64,000 bases of DNA from Guyparkeria halophila (lineage in GTDB: Bacteria; Pseudomonadota; Gammaproteobacteria; Halothiobacillales; Halothiobacillaceae): contig NZ_CP140153.1 in the NCBI RefSeq assembly GCF_034479635.1, positions 1,371,501-1,435,500 of the forward strand, in the 5' to 3' direction. Position numbers and translations under genes: made by a program. Position 1 is the stretch's first letter. Each line of letters begins with the position of its first letter. The notes below the pieces were generated by a model. That model was not told the DNA's origin. It was given only the letters and a program-made list of their open reading frames with translations, and made no database searches. This document shows, in pieces, positions 29,681 through 40,896 of the stretch.

Positions 29681-30340
29681 TCAGGCTTCTTCGTCGCCTT
29701 TCTCTTCCTCGCCACCGGCCTCGGCCTGTTGCTCTTCCTCTTCCGGCTCCTTCTCCACCTTCGGCGGGTGGATCGCGACGACAGCGACGTCGTGCCCTTC
29801 ACCCAGCGCGAGCTCCGGGATAGCGATGCCTTCCGGCAGCTTGATCTCGGACAGATGGATGGCCTCGTTGACGTCCAGATCGGCCAAATCGATGGTCAGG
29901 TATTCCGGCAGCTGGCGCGGCAGACACTCGATCTCGATCTCGTTGTGGATAACGCTGATTACGCCACCGGCCTTTGCGCCCTTGCTCTCTTCGCGGTTCT
30001 CGAAGTGCAGCGGGACGTGCATGCGCATCTTCTGACCCCGGGTGATGCGCTGGAAGTCAGCGTGCAGCACGACGGTGGTCTTGTACGGGTGGCGATGCAG
30101 GTCACGCAGGACCACCTCGTCGGTCTCGCCGCCGACATTGAGCTCGAGGATATGCGAGAAGAACGCCTCGTGGTCGAGGTGCTTCAGGAGCTCGTTGTGA
30201 TTGATGGTCAGCGAGACCGGCGGCTTCTTGCCACCGTAGACGATTGCCGGGATGTTCCCTTCGCGACGCAGGCGGCGGCTCGCACCCTTCCCCAGGTCAT
30301 CGCGAACGGACGCTTCAATCTTGAAAGTTTCTTGAGACAT
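29681..30340 (-). CDS. rplY: Ribosomal protein bL25, long CTC/TL5 form
   Basis: 219 residues from ATG 30340 (MSQETFKIEASVR). N-terminal bL25 domain (about 1-95) binds 5S rRNA, then a CTC-type beta domain. The last 25 residues are almost purely acidic (Glu/Asp with Gly and Ala). This long form is usual in gammaproteobacteria outside enterics. Located between prs and pth as expected. Confidence 0.96.
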   Translation of the reverse strand: MSQETFKIEASVRDDLGKGASRRLRREGNIPAIVYGGKKPPVSLTINHNELLKHLDHEAFFSHILELNVGGETDEVVLRDLHRHPYKTTVVLHADFQRITRGQKMRMHVPLHFENREESKGAKAGGVISVIHNEIEIECLPRQLPEYLTIDLADLDVNEAIHLSEIKLPEGIAIPELALGEGHDVAVVAIHPPKVEKEPEEEEQQAEAGGEEEKGDEEA

Positions 30341-30523
30341 GATTGGGTCCACTCCAGAAATAAAAACCGCCGGGGCGACGATTGTCCGGCTCCCGGCGTC
30401 TGATGTACGGCTGCGGCCCGCGACCAAGCCACAACCGACGCGCGCCACCCGATACGTTTCGAGTGGCGCGCGAATTGTACAGGGAAAGCCCTTCGTAAGG
30501 AAGGGCGAGGGCGGCTTGCGTCG

Positions 30524-31483
30524 TCAGTCGTCGTTATAGAGCGAGCTGACCGACTCGTCGGTGTGAATGCGACGAATCGTCTCGGCGAGCATGCCCGCGA
30601 CCGAGAGGACGCGGATGCGCTCGCAGGCCTCGGCCTCGGGCTTGAGCGGTACGGTGTCGGTCACCACCAGCTCGTCGAGGGACGAGGTCTCGATGTTCTT
30701 GATCGCATTGCCCGACAGGATGGCGTGGGTGGAGTAGGCGACCACCTTGCGGGCACCGTGCTTCTTCAGGGCATCGGCTGCCTTGCAAAGCGTGCCGGCG
30801 GTATCGACCATGTCGTCCACCAGCACACAGGTCTTGCCCTTGACCTCGCCGATGATGTGCATCACCTGCGAGACGTTGGCCCGCGGACGGCGCTTGTCGA
30901 TGATGGCAAGATCCGCATCATCTAGGCGCTTGGCAACGGCCCGGGCACGCACCACGCCGCCGACGTCGGGGGAAACCACAATCAGGTCTTCGTATTTCTG
31001 CCGCCAGATGTCACCCAGGAGGATGGGTGAGGCGTAGACGTTATCCACCGGGATGTCGAAGAAGCCCTGGATCTGGTCGGCGTGCAGGTCGACCGTCAGG
31101 ATGCGATCCACACCGCCGCTTTGCAGCATGTTGGCCACGACCTTCGCGCTGATCGGCACGCGAGAAGAGCGGACGCGACGATCCTGGCGGGAGTAGCCGA
31201 AGTAGGGGACGACCGCGGTGATGCGGTGAGCCGAGGCCCGACGCAGCGCGTCGGTCATCAGCATGAGCTCCATGACGTGTTCGTTCGTCGGATCGCAGGT
31301 CGGCTGGATGACGAAGATGTCGCGACCGCGGACGTTTTCCAGGAGCTCGACGGCGGATTCGCCGTCCGAGAAGTGCGCTACCGATGCCTGTCCGAGTTGG
31401 CTGTCCAGGCTTTCCGCAACCCGTTCGGCCAATGGCCGATTCGCGTTGCCCGTGAAGACCATCAAGGAGCGTGTTAGTGACAT
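30524..31483 (-). CDS. prs: Ribose-phosphate pyrophosphokinase
   Basis: 319 residues (E. coli 315). Contains the PRPP-binding segment [14 protein letters not shown], the ATP-site region [10 protein letters not shown] and the metal-binding [11 protein letters not shown]. It makes PRPP for nucleotide, histidine, tryptophan and NAD synthesis. It lies 17 bases after tRNA-Gln, suggesting co-transcription with ispE and the tRNA. Confidence 0.97.
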   Translation of the reverse strand: MSLTRSLMVFTGNANRPLAERVAESLDSQLGQASVAHFSDGESAVELLENVRGRDIFVIQPTCDPTNEHVMELMLMTDALRRASAHRITAVVPYFGYSRQDRRVRSSRVPISAKVVANMLQSGGVDRILTVDLHADQIQGFFDIPVDNVYASPILLGDIWRQKYEDLIVVSPDVGGVVRARAVAKRLDDADLAIIDKRRPRANVSQVMHIIGEVKGKTCVLVDDMVDTAGTLCKAADALKKHGARKVVAYSTHAILSGNAIKNIETSSLDELVVTDTVPLKPEAEACERIRVLSVAGMLAETIRRIHTDESVSSLYNDD

Positions 31484-31500
31484 CGGTCTCGCCGGTTATT

Positions 31501-31577
31501 TGGCTGGGCCGGCAGGATTCGAACCTGCGAATGCCGGAATCAAAATCCGGTGCCTTAACCAACTTGGCGACGGCCCA
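31501..31577 (-). tRNA. tRNA-Gln (TTG)
   Basis: 77 bases with encoded CCA. Acceptor TGGGCCG pairs with CGGCCCA, discriminator G; anticodon loop TTTTGAT gives TTG; T arm GGTTCGAATCC. The tRNA-Gln between ispE and prs is a conserved gammaproteobacterial arrangement. Confidence 0.97.
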
Positions 31578-31664
31578 TTCGAAAGAGGTGCGCATCTTAA
31601 CCAAGCGATCCGGGTTTGCCAAGGGCTGGTGGCGGTTTTTTTCCCTTTTCGCTTGGTTGGCGAT

Positions 31665-32618
31665 CTAACGCACTGATTTGGCGTGGTCGACCCGCGAGGA
31701 CACGAAATACCGTCGCAGGATCTCGTGCCTCGATGCCAAACGATCACCGATCCGCTGGCCGTCACGTTCGGAGGCAACCGGGGCGAACAGGCACGCCCCC
31801 GAGCCGGTCATGCGGGCAAATCCCGCTTCGGTCTTCAGGTCGGAGAGTAGGGCGGCCAGTTCCGGGTGTTGCTCGAGTACTCGTGGTTCGAACACGTTTT
31901 GCCCCTTGTCTCGCCATCGATCGAGCAGCTCGGCATCCGGTTGCTTGGGCAGGCTGCGCTCCAATCGCTCACTGGCAAACAGGGCTGCGGTCGGTGATGA
32001 GAGGCGTGGCACCAGCACCAGGTAGATCCCGCTGGTGTCATGCGCCACATCGGGATGCAATTGCTCACCGATGCCATGTGCCGTGGCGCTGTGACCATGA
32101 ACGAAGACCGGCACGTCCGCGCCCAGCTCCTTGCCGATTCGGGCGAGGGTGTCGATGGGATAATCCAGCCCCCACGCCCGGTTGAGCACACGCAAGAGAC
32201 GGGCGGCAGCGGCGGAACCACCACCCAGGCCACCGCCGACCGGAACATGTTTTCTCAGCGTGACGTGCGCACCGTGGGGCGTAGTCTGATCGCCGCGTCG
32301 ATCGTCACGGGCTTGCTCGCGCAACCGGATGGCCGCCCGGTAGAGCAGATCCTCCTGGGGGGCGGTGGGTTGTCCCGTGATGGGCTCGTCGCCGGCGACC
32401 CAGTCGATCCGGATGTCATCGTGATCGGTGTCGACTCGCAGTTCGTCCCCGTACTCCAGCAATTCGAAGAAGGTCTGGAGCTCGTGATAGCCGTCCGCCC
32501 GGCGGGCGTTGATGTGGAGATAGAGATTGAGCTTGCAGCCGGCCCGGAGCCAGTGCGCCTCGGCGGCGGGCTCGATATGGGGGGCGTGGGTCGTCAACGT
32601 GACTGCCCGGTATCCCAT
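31665..32618 (-). CDS. ispE: IspE, 4-diphosphocytidyl-2-C-methyl-D-erythritol kinase
   Basis: 317 residues from ATG 32618; the open frame continues upstream through lolB but similarity starts near LRAGCKLNLYLHI. GHMP-kinase ATP loop PVGGGLGGGSAAAARLL is intact, and the C-terminal MTGSGACLFA motif is present. Carries out the fourth step of the MEP isoprenoid pathway. Slightly longer than E. coli IspE (283), mainly from a short N-terminal extension and a charged insertion (EQARDDRRGDQ). Overlaps lolB by 25 bases. Confidence 0.95.
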   Translation of the reverse strand: MGYRAVTLTTHAPHIEPAAEAHWLRAGCKLNLYLHINARRADGYHELQTFFELLEYGDELRVDTDHDDIRIDWVAGDEPITGQPTAPQEDLLYRAAIRLREQARDDRRGDQTTPHGAHVTLRKHVPVGGGLGGGSAAAARLLRVLNRAWGLDYPIDTLARIGKELGADVPVFVHGHSATAHGIGEQLHPDVAHDTSGIYLVLVPRLSSPTAALFASERLERSLPKQPDAELLDRWRDKGQNVFEPRVLEQHPELAALLSDLKTEAGFARMTGSGACLFAPVASERDGQRIGDRLASRHEILRRYFVSSRVDHAKSVR

Positions 32619-33250
32619 GAATCCACCACGATGCGGATGCGCATGCCGTCGTTGTTCAGCTCGACGAAATGGGGCAGGGTGAAGCGCCCGACCGCCTGAT
32701 AGCGGGCATATTCCACCTCCCAACCTTCGTCGGTGAAGGCAGCGAGGCGACCCTGATTGTCGAGCTGGTAGTCGCCTGCGGACAATGCATCCAGGGAGTC
32801 GCTCGGCAACCCTCGCACCCAGCGGGGCAGTGTGGCCAGGGGAATTCGCCAGCCGGTCTGTTCCTCGAAGAGTGCCTCGGGGTCGTCGGTGACACGCCGG
32901 TTGCCTTTGCCGTCGGTCAGCAGCATGTGGCCTGGCGTCCCGGTCATGGCCAGTCGCCCGGTGTCGAAGGGACCGCTCAGGTCGAGCGAGGTCACCGTGC
33001 CGACTTGTGTCCACTCGAGCTGAACGCTGCCGCCGGTGACGCCTGATCGGACCGCGGCGCGTCCGTCGAATGACCAGTCAGTCATCGATTCAAGTTGACT
33101 TGCATGCGACCCCCAGGCCGCCAGTTGCGCTTCGCTGGCCGGCTCGGTCGGTTGTGTGCCAAGAAGTGACGCACAGCCGGAAAGCAGGGCGGTGACAACG
33201 AACAGCGCGGCAAGGCGTCGTAAGGCGGCGGAAGGGGCGATGACTGGCAT
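32594..33250 (-). CDS. lolB: LolB, outer-membrane lipoprotein receptor
   Basis: 218 residues. Lipoprotein signal with lipobox LLSGCAS (Cys26). The rest fits LolB: WSFDGRAAVRSG, a GTPGHMLL segment and a C-terminal RIRIVVDSW. LolB receives lipoproteins from LolA at the inner face of the outer membrane. Gene order lolB-ispE is conserved in gammaproteobacteria. Confidence 0.93.
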   Translation of the reverse strand: MPVIAPSAALRRLAALFVVTALLSGCASLLGTQPTEPASEAQLAAWGSHASQLESMTDWSFDGRAAVRSGVTGGSVQLEWTQVGTVTSLDLSGPFDTGRLAMTGTPGHMLLTDGKGNRRVTDDPEALFEEQTGWRIPLATLPRWVRGLPSDSLDALSAGDYQLDNQGRLAAFTDEGWEVEYARYQAVGRFTLPHFVELNNDGMRIRIVVDSWDTGQSR

Positions 33251-33293
33251 GAAGAACGATGGAATCGGTTTTTAGGGCGGGTGGGCAGTCGAC

Positions 33294-35063
33294 TCAGGGT
33301 TGACCGTTTGCCGGTAGCAGTTCGGGGGCGAACTTGCGCAGGGTTTCAAGCAGGACGCTGTCACCGGCATCGATCTCCAGCGCTTCCTGCCAAACCTCGA
33401 GTGCCTGCTCGCGTTGGCCATCGGCCCACAGGACCTCGCCGAGATGCGCACCGATTTCGGCGTTGGGGGCACGGCGGTACGCATTTTTCAACACCTTGAG
33501 CGCCGACTCTAGCTCGCCCTGGCGGTATTTGAGCCAACCCAGGCTGTCGAGGTACGCCGCGTTGTCCGGATCGATATGCAGGGCGCGAGTGATCAGGCTC
33601 TCTGCCTCGTCGAGATTGCGATTTTCATCAGCCAATGTGTAGCCCAGCGCATTGAGTGCCTGGGCATGCTCCGGGTCGCGCTCGACGATCTCGCGCAGCA
33701 CGCTGATTGCCGAGCCGGATTCATCGAGGGCAAACAACGTCATGGCCTTTTGCAGACGGAAGTCGTTGGCATCCGGCCAGGCATCGAGGGCCTGGTCGGC
33801 GGTCTGGAGGCTTTCCTCGAACTGGCCGATTTCCGCCAGCGTCGAGGCGAGCGCCAGCATCAGTTGCTGTTGGTCGGCCTCGTCGATCTCGTCCGAGAGC
33901 AGGGCGGTTTCCAGCCCACGGACCGCGGCATCCCCCTGGCCCTGAGTGACCCGGGCTCCGGCCAGCAGCACCTGGGCATTGGCGTAATGCTCGCTGCGCG
34001 CGCTTACCTGTGACAGGGCAGATTCCGCACTCTCCAGATCGGCCTCCTGCAGCGCGACACGGCCCCGGATCAGATGGACCACATCCGACTGGCCGGGCAG
34101 GCGTTCAAGCCGGCTCAATGCCTGTTCGGCCAGATCGGGACGATCCAGGCGAAAGGCGAACAGCGACAGGTTGCGCAACAGCTCGGCGTCGTTCGATCGG
34201 GTCTCCAGGCTGCGCTCGAGCAGCGCGACGGCGGCATCCCCGCTTCCGGCCGCCAATCGTGCCTCGATCAGTCCGCTGGTGTAACGCCCCTGGTCGGGGA
34301 ATCGATTGTGGGCCTTTTCGAGTACCCGGATCGCCTCTCCCACGTCACCGTCACGATTGGCGATGACCATTGCCAGGTCGTAGGCCATGGTCTCGTCGGG
34401 ACGCAGGGCCATCGCCCGATTGGCGGCCTCGCGCGCCAGCGTCATCTCGCCAAAGGTCAGTGCGAGTTTGGCGACCACTACCTGGGCCTCGTATTGCTGG
34501 GGAAAACGCTCGGCCAGATGGTGCGTATAGGCCACGGCGCGTTCGCGATCGAGACTCTTCTGCAGGTACTGGCCCGTTTCGTTGAAGATCTTCTCGACGT
34601 TGCCGGAATCGGATTCCAGCCACTGATTAAGCGCCCGGTCCGCCTGTTCGGTTTCGCCGAGCTCAAGCGAGGAGATCATCATCACGGCCGCGGCGCGGGC
34701 ATTTCCCGGCGAGAGCTCGCGCAACTGTTCGGCCAGGGTCTGGGCCAGATCGAACCGATCGGCAAAGATGGCAGCCTGAATGGCACGCTCCAGCAGGGCC
34801 GGATCGTTGCTTTCCTGAGCCACCGCCGCGTAGTGGGTGGCGGCCTGATCATAATTCTTGTGCCGGCCGTAGAATTCGCCGGCCAGGACGTTGTAAATCG
34901 GACTCTGGTCAGACGACTCCAATTCACTCGCGGTTGCGCCGGATTCGGTGGCGCTCGTGTTCAAGTCAGCCGCGGGCTCGTTGGCCGGGCTAACGGAACA
35001 GCCGGACCCGAGCAAGGCCAGATTCATTCCGAGGAACAATGCAGCGGACGGGATCGGTCGCAT
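33294..35063 (-). CDS. TPR-repeat lipoprotein upstream of lolB
   Basis: 589 residues with a lipoprotein-like signal (LGSGCSV). From about 55 to the end it is built of tetratricopeptide repeats; clear units include AQALNALGYTLADENRNLDEAESLITRAL (long form) and the last pair near the C terminus. Homologues commonly precede lolB in gammaproteobacteria and are thought to be outer-membrane scaffold proteins; the precise role is unknown. lolB starts 43 bases after its stop. Confidence 0.85.
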   Translation of the reverse strand: MRPIPSAALFLGMNLALLGSGCSVSPANEPAADLNTSATESGATASELESSDQSPIYNVLAGEFYGRHKNYDQAATHYAAVAQESNDPALLERAIQAAIFADRFDLAQTLAEQLRELSPGNARAAAVMMISSLELGETEQADRALNQWLESDSGNVEKIFNETGQYLQKSLDRERAVAYTHHLAERFPQQYEAQVVVAKLALTFGEMTLAREAANRAMALRPDETMAYDLAMVIANRDGDVGEAIRVLEKAHNRFPDQGRYTSGLIEARLAAGSGDAAVALLERSLETRSNDAELLRNLSLFAFRLDRPDLAEQALSRLERLPGQSDVVHLIRGRVALQEADLESAESALSQVSARSEHYANAQVLLAGARVTQGQGDAAVRGLETALLSDEIDEADQQQLMLALASTLAEIGQFEESLQTADQALDAWPDANDFRLQKAMTLFALDESGSAISVLREIVERDPEHAQALNALGYTLADENRNLDEAESLITRALHIDPDNAAYLDSLGWLKYRQGELESALKVLKNAYRRAPNAEIGAHLGEVLWADGQREQALEVWQEALEIDAGDSVLLETLRKFAPELLPANGQP

Positions 35064-35285
35064 GGCGGGCCTGTCGAAACGGTGGATTCATTCGGTCCGA
35101 AGAGAATTCCGACCAACTGGCGACCATTGTAGTGCAAGTACCCGTGGGCATGGCGGCTGCGTGACGGGGCGAAGGTTGAGGAGCCACGCATCCCGACCAG
35201 GAAACGTCACGTCTCGCCTGAGCCATGGATTCGTAGAATATATATTATGTTAAATAGGATGTGGACGGAGCCTAAGCTCGCCTTT

Positions 35286-35801
35286 TCACCACCGATACTT
35301 GTCCCATAGCTCCGGGTTGGCCCAGTGGCGGGCATTCAACCAATCCGGGGTCCGCTTGTAGGTTTCAATGTCGAACAGGTAGATCGGCTCGTCTGCCATC
35401 TGTCGGGTAAACCCCAGCGATACCATCTGCTGGTCAACCGAACCACCCACTCGATGCCCGTCACCCGTATGGACGATCAGTGGGTGATTCAACCGGTCAC
35501 GCAGTGCGGCGAGATATGGCGAGATCGCTTTCGTCCACTCATCCATCTCGACGATCAATTCGATCACGGCATCATCCTCGGTGGCCGCCTGTGCAATCAA
35601 GTCGCCAAGGCTAACCTCCGTCGTGCGCGCATTGTCCGACTTGGTTCGGCATTCGTTCGAGGTCAGGAAAACCGTCAACCTGGGTGCGTCGGGATACGGC
35701 TTCTCACATGCAATCAATCGCTTGTCGTCATCGCCCAATGCTCGACGGCCTTCGGGCTCGACCGCCCGCAAGATCAAGTTCGGCGTTTTTTTTGCAGTCA
35801 C
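35286..35801 (-). CDS. Conserved hypothetical protein (DUF6231-like)
   Basis: 171 residues, no signal peptide or membrane segment. The C-terminal sequence YLFDIETYKRTPDWLN...WDKYRW and WTKAISPYLAALRDRL resemble a small uncharacterised gammaproteobacterial family that I recall as DUF6231; this name should be treated as tentative. The middle resembles a Rossmann-like fold (AVIELIVEMDEW). Stands alone between the TPR lipoprotein gene and tRNA-Leu. A 220-base AT-richer gap (35064-35285) with no visible gene follows it. Confidence 0.75.
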   Translation of the reverse strand: MTAKKTPNLILRAVEPEGRRALGDDDKRLIACEKPYPDAPRLTVFLTSNECRTKSDNARTTEVSLGDLIAQAATEDDAVIELIVEMDEWTKAISPYLAALRDRLNHPLIVHTGDGHRVGGSVDQQMVSLGFTRQMADEPIYLFDIETYKRTPDWLNARHWANPELWDKYRW

Positions 35802-35842
35802 TGTTGACAGCCCCTCTCAGGATTCCTAATATGCGCCGCGTT

Positions 35843-35927
35843 GCCCAGGTGGCGGAACTGGTAGACGCGCTAGTTTCAGGTACTAGTGGAGAGATCCGTG
35901 GAGGTTCGAGTCCTCTCCTGGGCACCA
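35843..35927 (+). tRNA. tRNA-Leu (CAG)
   Basis: 85 bases with CCA encoded. Acceptor GCCCAGG pairs with CCTGGGC; anticodon stem CTAGT/ACTAG encloses loop TTCAGGT, giving CAG; a long variable arm typical of class II tRNAs is present. Followed by its own terminator. Confidence 0.97.
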
Positions 35928-35949
35928 AATTGCAAGACCGAGATGAAGG

Positions 35950-35979
35950 CCGGTGGCTCTACGAGTCGCCGGTCTTTTT
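35950..35979 (+). terminator. Rho-independent terminator after tRNA-Leu
   Basis: Stem CCGGTGGCT (35950-35958) with AGTCGCCGG (35964-35972), two G-T pairs, followed by TCTTTTT. Confidence 0.85.
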
Positions 35980-36078
35980 CGTTTCTCGGCCTGCGCGCTG
36001 GTTTGATCATCATTGGCCGATTTCGACAGGCCCCGTGCGCCGATCTGTTTACGGAGCCAAGCCCGGCTCCCGACAATA

Positions 36079-36109
36079 ACAAAAAGGCCCACCGACGTCG
36101 GTGGGCCTT
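36079..36109 (-). terminator. Rho-independent terminator after fimV
   Basis: A perfect 26-base palindrome at 36084-36109 (AAGGCCCACCGAC and its complement), followed on the minus strand by further T residues. Lies 35 bases after the fimV stop and can also stop plus-strand transcripts. Confidence 0.88.
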
Positions 36110-36143
36110 CGCTTTTCTGGCGGCATGAGTCGCCCGCGGGAGA

Positions 36144-38513
36144 TCAGCCCGCCGAACGTTTCTTCAACTCCTCAAGCCGCTTGAGAGCAGCCGTGGCGCC
36201 CTCTTCCTGCAGCTCGGCTTCGATCATGTCAAAGCTCTCCCGGTCACCCACATCAAGGAAAGCCTCGGCCAATTCCACCCTGGTGTCGATGTTGGCTTCA
36301 TCGTCGCCAGCCGATGAGGCTTCCTTGGCCGTGGCCTCGGATGCCGCCTCTGACTCGACCGGCTCGTCAGCCGCCGGAGTCTCGCCCAGATCCAGGTCCA
36401 TGCCCTCGTCCTGATCGGACGACGCTTCTGGACGGTCGGGTTCCCCTGCCGGCTCGTAACCCGAGAGATCCAGATCGAGCGGCTCGGGCTCGCCCGCCTC
36501 GCTGTCCGGTGTTTCAACGCTGGCCACGGGTGCTTCGTTTTCCGGCAATTCGAGCTCGCCGGATTCCTTCGCGTGGTCTGCCGGCGCCTCCCTGACCGGG
36601 GTCTCCAGCGCGAAGGAATCGTCGAATTCCATCGACTCGTCTTCCACCGCGCTGGTGTCCGGCTCGGGCGTGGCGAGCATGTCGTCGAGATCATCGTCCC
36701 AGTCGGCATCGGCAGGCGCTTGTGGCTGGTTGGCCTCCTGATCGCCCGCCGCATCCGACGCCACTGATACGTCGTCTGCAGCCGTGGTCGCATCCGACGA
36801 GGCATCGGACTCGTCCGTCTCGGCCATCGGTGTGAACGCGTCGTCCTGCGGCTGTGATCCGTCGGCACTCTCGCCGGCATCGATGCCCTTGAGGCGGTTC
36901 AGTGCCGCCTGAAGGCCGCTGTGCCCCGGATGCTCGGCGAGGCTGTCCTGCAGCAGTTCCACCGCCTGGTGAGTCAGATTGAACGACTCGAGCACTCGCG
37001 CCTCTTCCAGCGCCATTTCCGGGTTCATCGGATCGTCCATGCCACTGGCCGGTGCGGGCGTTCCACTGGCCGGCTCGGACGTCGATTCCTGCCGCGTGCT
37101 TTCCGACTCCGCGTAAGCCATCCCGGATGCCGCGGTGGCTGCCGCGGCGGGACCGGCCACGGTCGATGCAGCAGTGCTTGTCGGCGCTGGTTCGACGATC
37201 GGCTCGTGATCAACCGATCGCTTGCTCGAGGCATCGGCGGTGACCGGCATCGGGACGCCCGCTTCCTCGTCGCGACGATTGCGACGCAGCGCGAGTGCAA
37301 TCAGCAAGGCGATGATCACCAGTCCCAATGCGCCGGTCAGGTACTTGCCCCACTCCATCCAGAAATTACCGGCCGAGCGCTCGGCGGCTGCCAGCTCGGC
37401 GCGGGACTGTTCGATGACATCCTGCAATTCGGCGATCTGTGCATCCCGCTCGTCAACGGCGACCTTGACCGTATCGATCTGATCCTTGAGAGCCCGAAGC
37501 TGATCGGTCAGTGCCTCGTTCTCCGCGCGAACCGACTCGACCTCTTCCTGATCCAGCGCGGCCTCTCGATCGGTCTGCTGGGTGGCCGATGGCTGCGTGC
37601 CGTCGGCGATCGCGGCGAGTGGTTGCTCGCGGGTGAGGTCACCAAAGCCGCCCAGGTTGGCGGGAGCAGCGGCGGTTTGCTCGCCCCCTGCTTCCGGTCC
37701 CAGGAGTTCCAGCGCCGGCAGTCGCTCGATCGCGGTTGCCGTATCCGACCCTGAGCCATCGGTCTCGGCTTGGTCGCTGCCGGTGGCCGACGCACCGCTG
37801 TCCGGTACCCGAAGGCGCGCCCCGGCCATCAAGGCATTGCCGTTGCCGTTGGCGAATGCCTGCGGATTGGCATCAATGATCGCCTGCATCATGGGACGAA
37901 CATCGGCCCCGTCGGCGACGTAGTCGCGGGCGATTTCGTAAAGCGTGTCGCCGCTTTGGACGTCACGCGTTCCGTCGAGGGAAACGTCCTGGGCCGGTTC
38001 GACGCGTTGCCAGGCGGAGGTGCCAGGCGACGAGCGCGAGGGGGATCGGGGCGCGGAGACAGCGGCCGCCGCCTGGTTGGCTGCGGTCGCTTCGCCGGCT
38101 TGCGCTTGCTGGCCCGAGCCCATCGATGGCGGATCGAGCAGCAGGTTGTACTCGCGGATCATCCGCCCCTGCGGGGAATCGATCTCAAGCAAGATGCTCA
38201 GGATGGGGTCACGAATCGGACGCTTGGAGCCAATCAGGACGTAGTCCTGGCCCCGGTCCGACTCGATGCGGAACGTGAGATTGCCCGTGATGTTTTCCAG
38301 CGGGACACCCGCCTCTCGGTAGAACGAGGGCGGGGCCAACTTCACGGTGATCTCGTCGAGTGGCTCGTCGCTGGAGCGCGCCAGCGGCACTCGCACATCG
38401 AGGGGTTGACTCAAGTACGACTGCACCCGGGCCTCGCCCAGGGTGGCGGCCTGGCTGATCAACGGGGTCCCGGCGCCCAGAATCCCCGCAATCACCAAAC
38501 TCAACTTCCGCAT
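36144..38513 (-). CDS. fimV: FimV-family peptidoglycan-binding polar protein
   Basis: 789 residues from ATG 38513 (AAGGAG eight bases upstream). Signal peptide to about 22 (ISQAA), conserved FimV N-terminal domain to about 140, LysM at about 190-240 (VQSGDTLYEIARDY), a coiled coil near 320-385, one transmembrane helix at about 393-412 (GALGLVIIALLIALAL), an acidic repetitive region, and the FimV C-terminal cap (ELAEAFLDVGDRESFDMI). FimV organises the cell pole and type IV pili in Pseudomonas. The leuCDB-asd-fimV order is typical of gammaproteobacteria. Confidence 0.93.
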   Translation of the reverse strand: MRKLSLVIAGILGAGTPLISQAATLGEARVQSYLSQPLDVRVPLARSSDEPLDEITVKLAPPSFYREAGVPLENITGNLTFRIESDRGQDYVLIGSKRPIRDPILSILLEIDSPQGRMIREYNLLLDPPSMGSGQQAQAGEATAANQAAAAVSAPRSPSRSSPGTSAWQRVEPAQDVSLDGTRDVQSGDTLYEIARDYVADGADVRPMMQAIIDANPQAFANGNGNALMAGARLRVPDSGASATGSDQAETDGSGSDTATAIERLPALELLGPEAGGEQTAAAPANLGGFGDLTREQPLAAIADGTQPSATQQTDREAALDQEEVESVRAENEALTDQLRALKDQIDTVKVAVDERDAQIAELQDVIEQSRAELAAAERSAGNFWMEWGKYLTGALGLVIIALLIALALRRNRRDEEAGVPMPVTADASSKRSVDHEPIVEPAPTSTAASTVAGPAAAATAASGMAYAESESTRQESTSEPASGTPAPASGMDDPMNPEMALEEARVLESFNLTHQAVELLQDSLAEHPGHSGLQAALNRLKGIDAGESADGSQPQDDAFTPMAETDESDASSDATTAADDVSVASDAAGDQEANQPQAPADADWDDDLDDMLATPEPDTSAVEDESMEFDDSFALETPVREAPADHAKESGELELPENEAPVASVETPDSEAGEPEPLDLDLSGYEPAGEPDRPEASSDQDEGMDLDLGETPAADEPVESEAASEATAKEASSAGDDEANIDTRVELAEAFLDVGDRESFDMIEAELQEEGATAALKRLEELKKRSAG

Positions 38514-38614
38514 GTCACTCACTCCTTGCTCGTGCCGGTGGGCCGGGCCTCAATGCCCGACTGACGTTCCGGCGCCTTCCGTTAGCCCCATTTCGAGCCC
38601 GATTGTGCCACAGA

Positions 38615-39637
<1,023 letters not shown>

Positions 39638-39777
39638 GAAGATTTCTCCTTGCGATTGGAAGTCTGATGAAAGCGTTTGCGGGTCGGCGGCATGCGTTCG
39701 GCTGCCGACCCTGAATCTGACACGATGAATCTAGCCTAGCGCATCACGTCGGGCGCACGAAGAGATCCATCCGTCAC

Positions 39778-40857
39778 TCAGGCGTTCAGGGCGTCGACGA
39801 CGGCCTGGCCCAGGTCGCTGGTGGATACCTGTGTCATGCCTTCCTGCATGATGTCCGGCGTGCGCAGCCCCTGATCGAGCACGGCGACGCAGGCGTTTTC
39901 GATCCGCTCGGCCAGGTCACCTCGACCGAAGGAATAGCGCAGCAGCATGGCCGCAGAAAGAATCGTGGCCATCGGGTTCGCCACGCCCTGTCCGGCGATA
40001 TCCGGCGCCGAACCGTGGCTGGGCTCATACAGGCCCTGCCCTGTCTCGTTGAGTGATGCTGAGGGCAGCATGCCGATCGAACCGGTCAGCATCGAGGCCT
40101 GGTCGGAGAGGATGTCGCCGAACAGGTTCTCGGTGACCATCACGTCAAACTGCTTGGGTGCGCGCACGAGCTGCATGGCGGCATTGTCGACGTACATGTG
40201 CGACAGCTCGACGTCCGGGTATTCGGCGGACAGGCGGTTCATCACCTCTCGCCACAGTTCGGAGGTCTCCAGCACGTTGGCCTTGTCGACCGAGCACAGG
40301 CGCTTGTTTCGCTTCTGTGCCGCCTCGAAGGCGACACGACCAATGCGTTCGATCTCGGCCTCGTTGTAATGCATGGTGTTGAAGCCTTCGCGCTGGCCGT
40401 CGACTTCGCGGATGCCGCGCGGCTGACCGAAGTACACCCCGCCGGTCAGCTCACGCACGATCAGGATGTCCAGCCCCGCGACCACCTCGGGCTTGAGCGA
40501 CGAGGCATCCGCCAGGGCGCTGTACAGCATCGCCGGACGCAGGTTGGCGAACAGCCCCATCGTCTTTCGGATTGCCAGCAGGCCGCGCTCCGGGCGGAGC
40601 GGGCGGTCGAGCTCGTCGTATTGCGGGCTGCCGACGGCGCCCAGCAGTACCGCGTCGGCCTTCTCGGCCTGTTGGCGGGTAATCTCGGGGAACGGTTCGC
40701 CTGTCACATCGTAGGCGGCACCGCCGATCAGCCCGTCGGTGAACGACAGTTCCAGGTCGCTGCCGGCCACGACGGCCTTGAGTACATTGACCGCCTGCTC
40801 GGTGATCTCCGGGCCGATGCCGTCACCCGGCAGGACGAGAATGTTCTTCTGGCTCAC
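39778..40857 (-). CDS. leuB: LeuB, 3-isopropylmalate dehydrogenase
   Basis: 359 residues, standard length. Shows [11 protein letters not shown] at the start, the substrate loop [11 protein letters not shown], the metal-site region [16 protein letters not shown] and [22 protein letters not shown]. Third step of leucine synthesis. Follows leuD by 39 bases on the same strand. Confidence 0.97.
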   Translation of the reverse strand: MSQKNILVLPGDGIGPEITEQAVNVLKAVVAGSDLELSFTDGLIGGAAYDVTGEPFPEITRQQAEKADAVLLGAVGSPQYDELDRPLRPERGLLAIRKTMGLFANLRPAMLYSALADASSLKPEVVAGLDILIVRELTGGVYFGQPRGIREVDGQREGFNTMHYNEAEIERIGRVAFEAAQKRNKRLCSVDKANVLETSELWREVMNRLSAEYPDVELSHMYVDNAAMQLVRAPKQFDVMVTENLFGDILSDQASMLTGSIGMLPSASLNETGQGLYEPSHGSAPDIAGQGVANPMATILSAAMLLRYSFGRGDLAERIENACVAVLDQGLRTPDIMQEGMTQVSTSDLGQAVVDALNA

Positions 40858-40896
40858 GGTGTTGGGTTTCCTTATCTTCAGTCTGTTGTTTGCTAT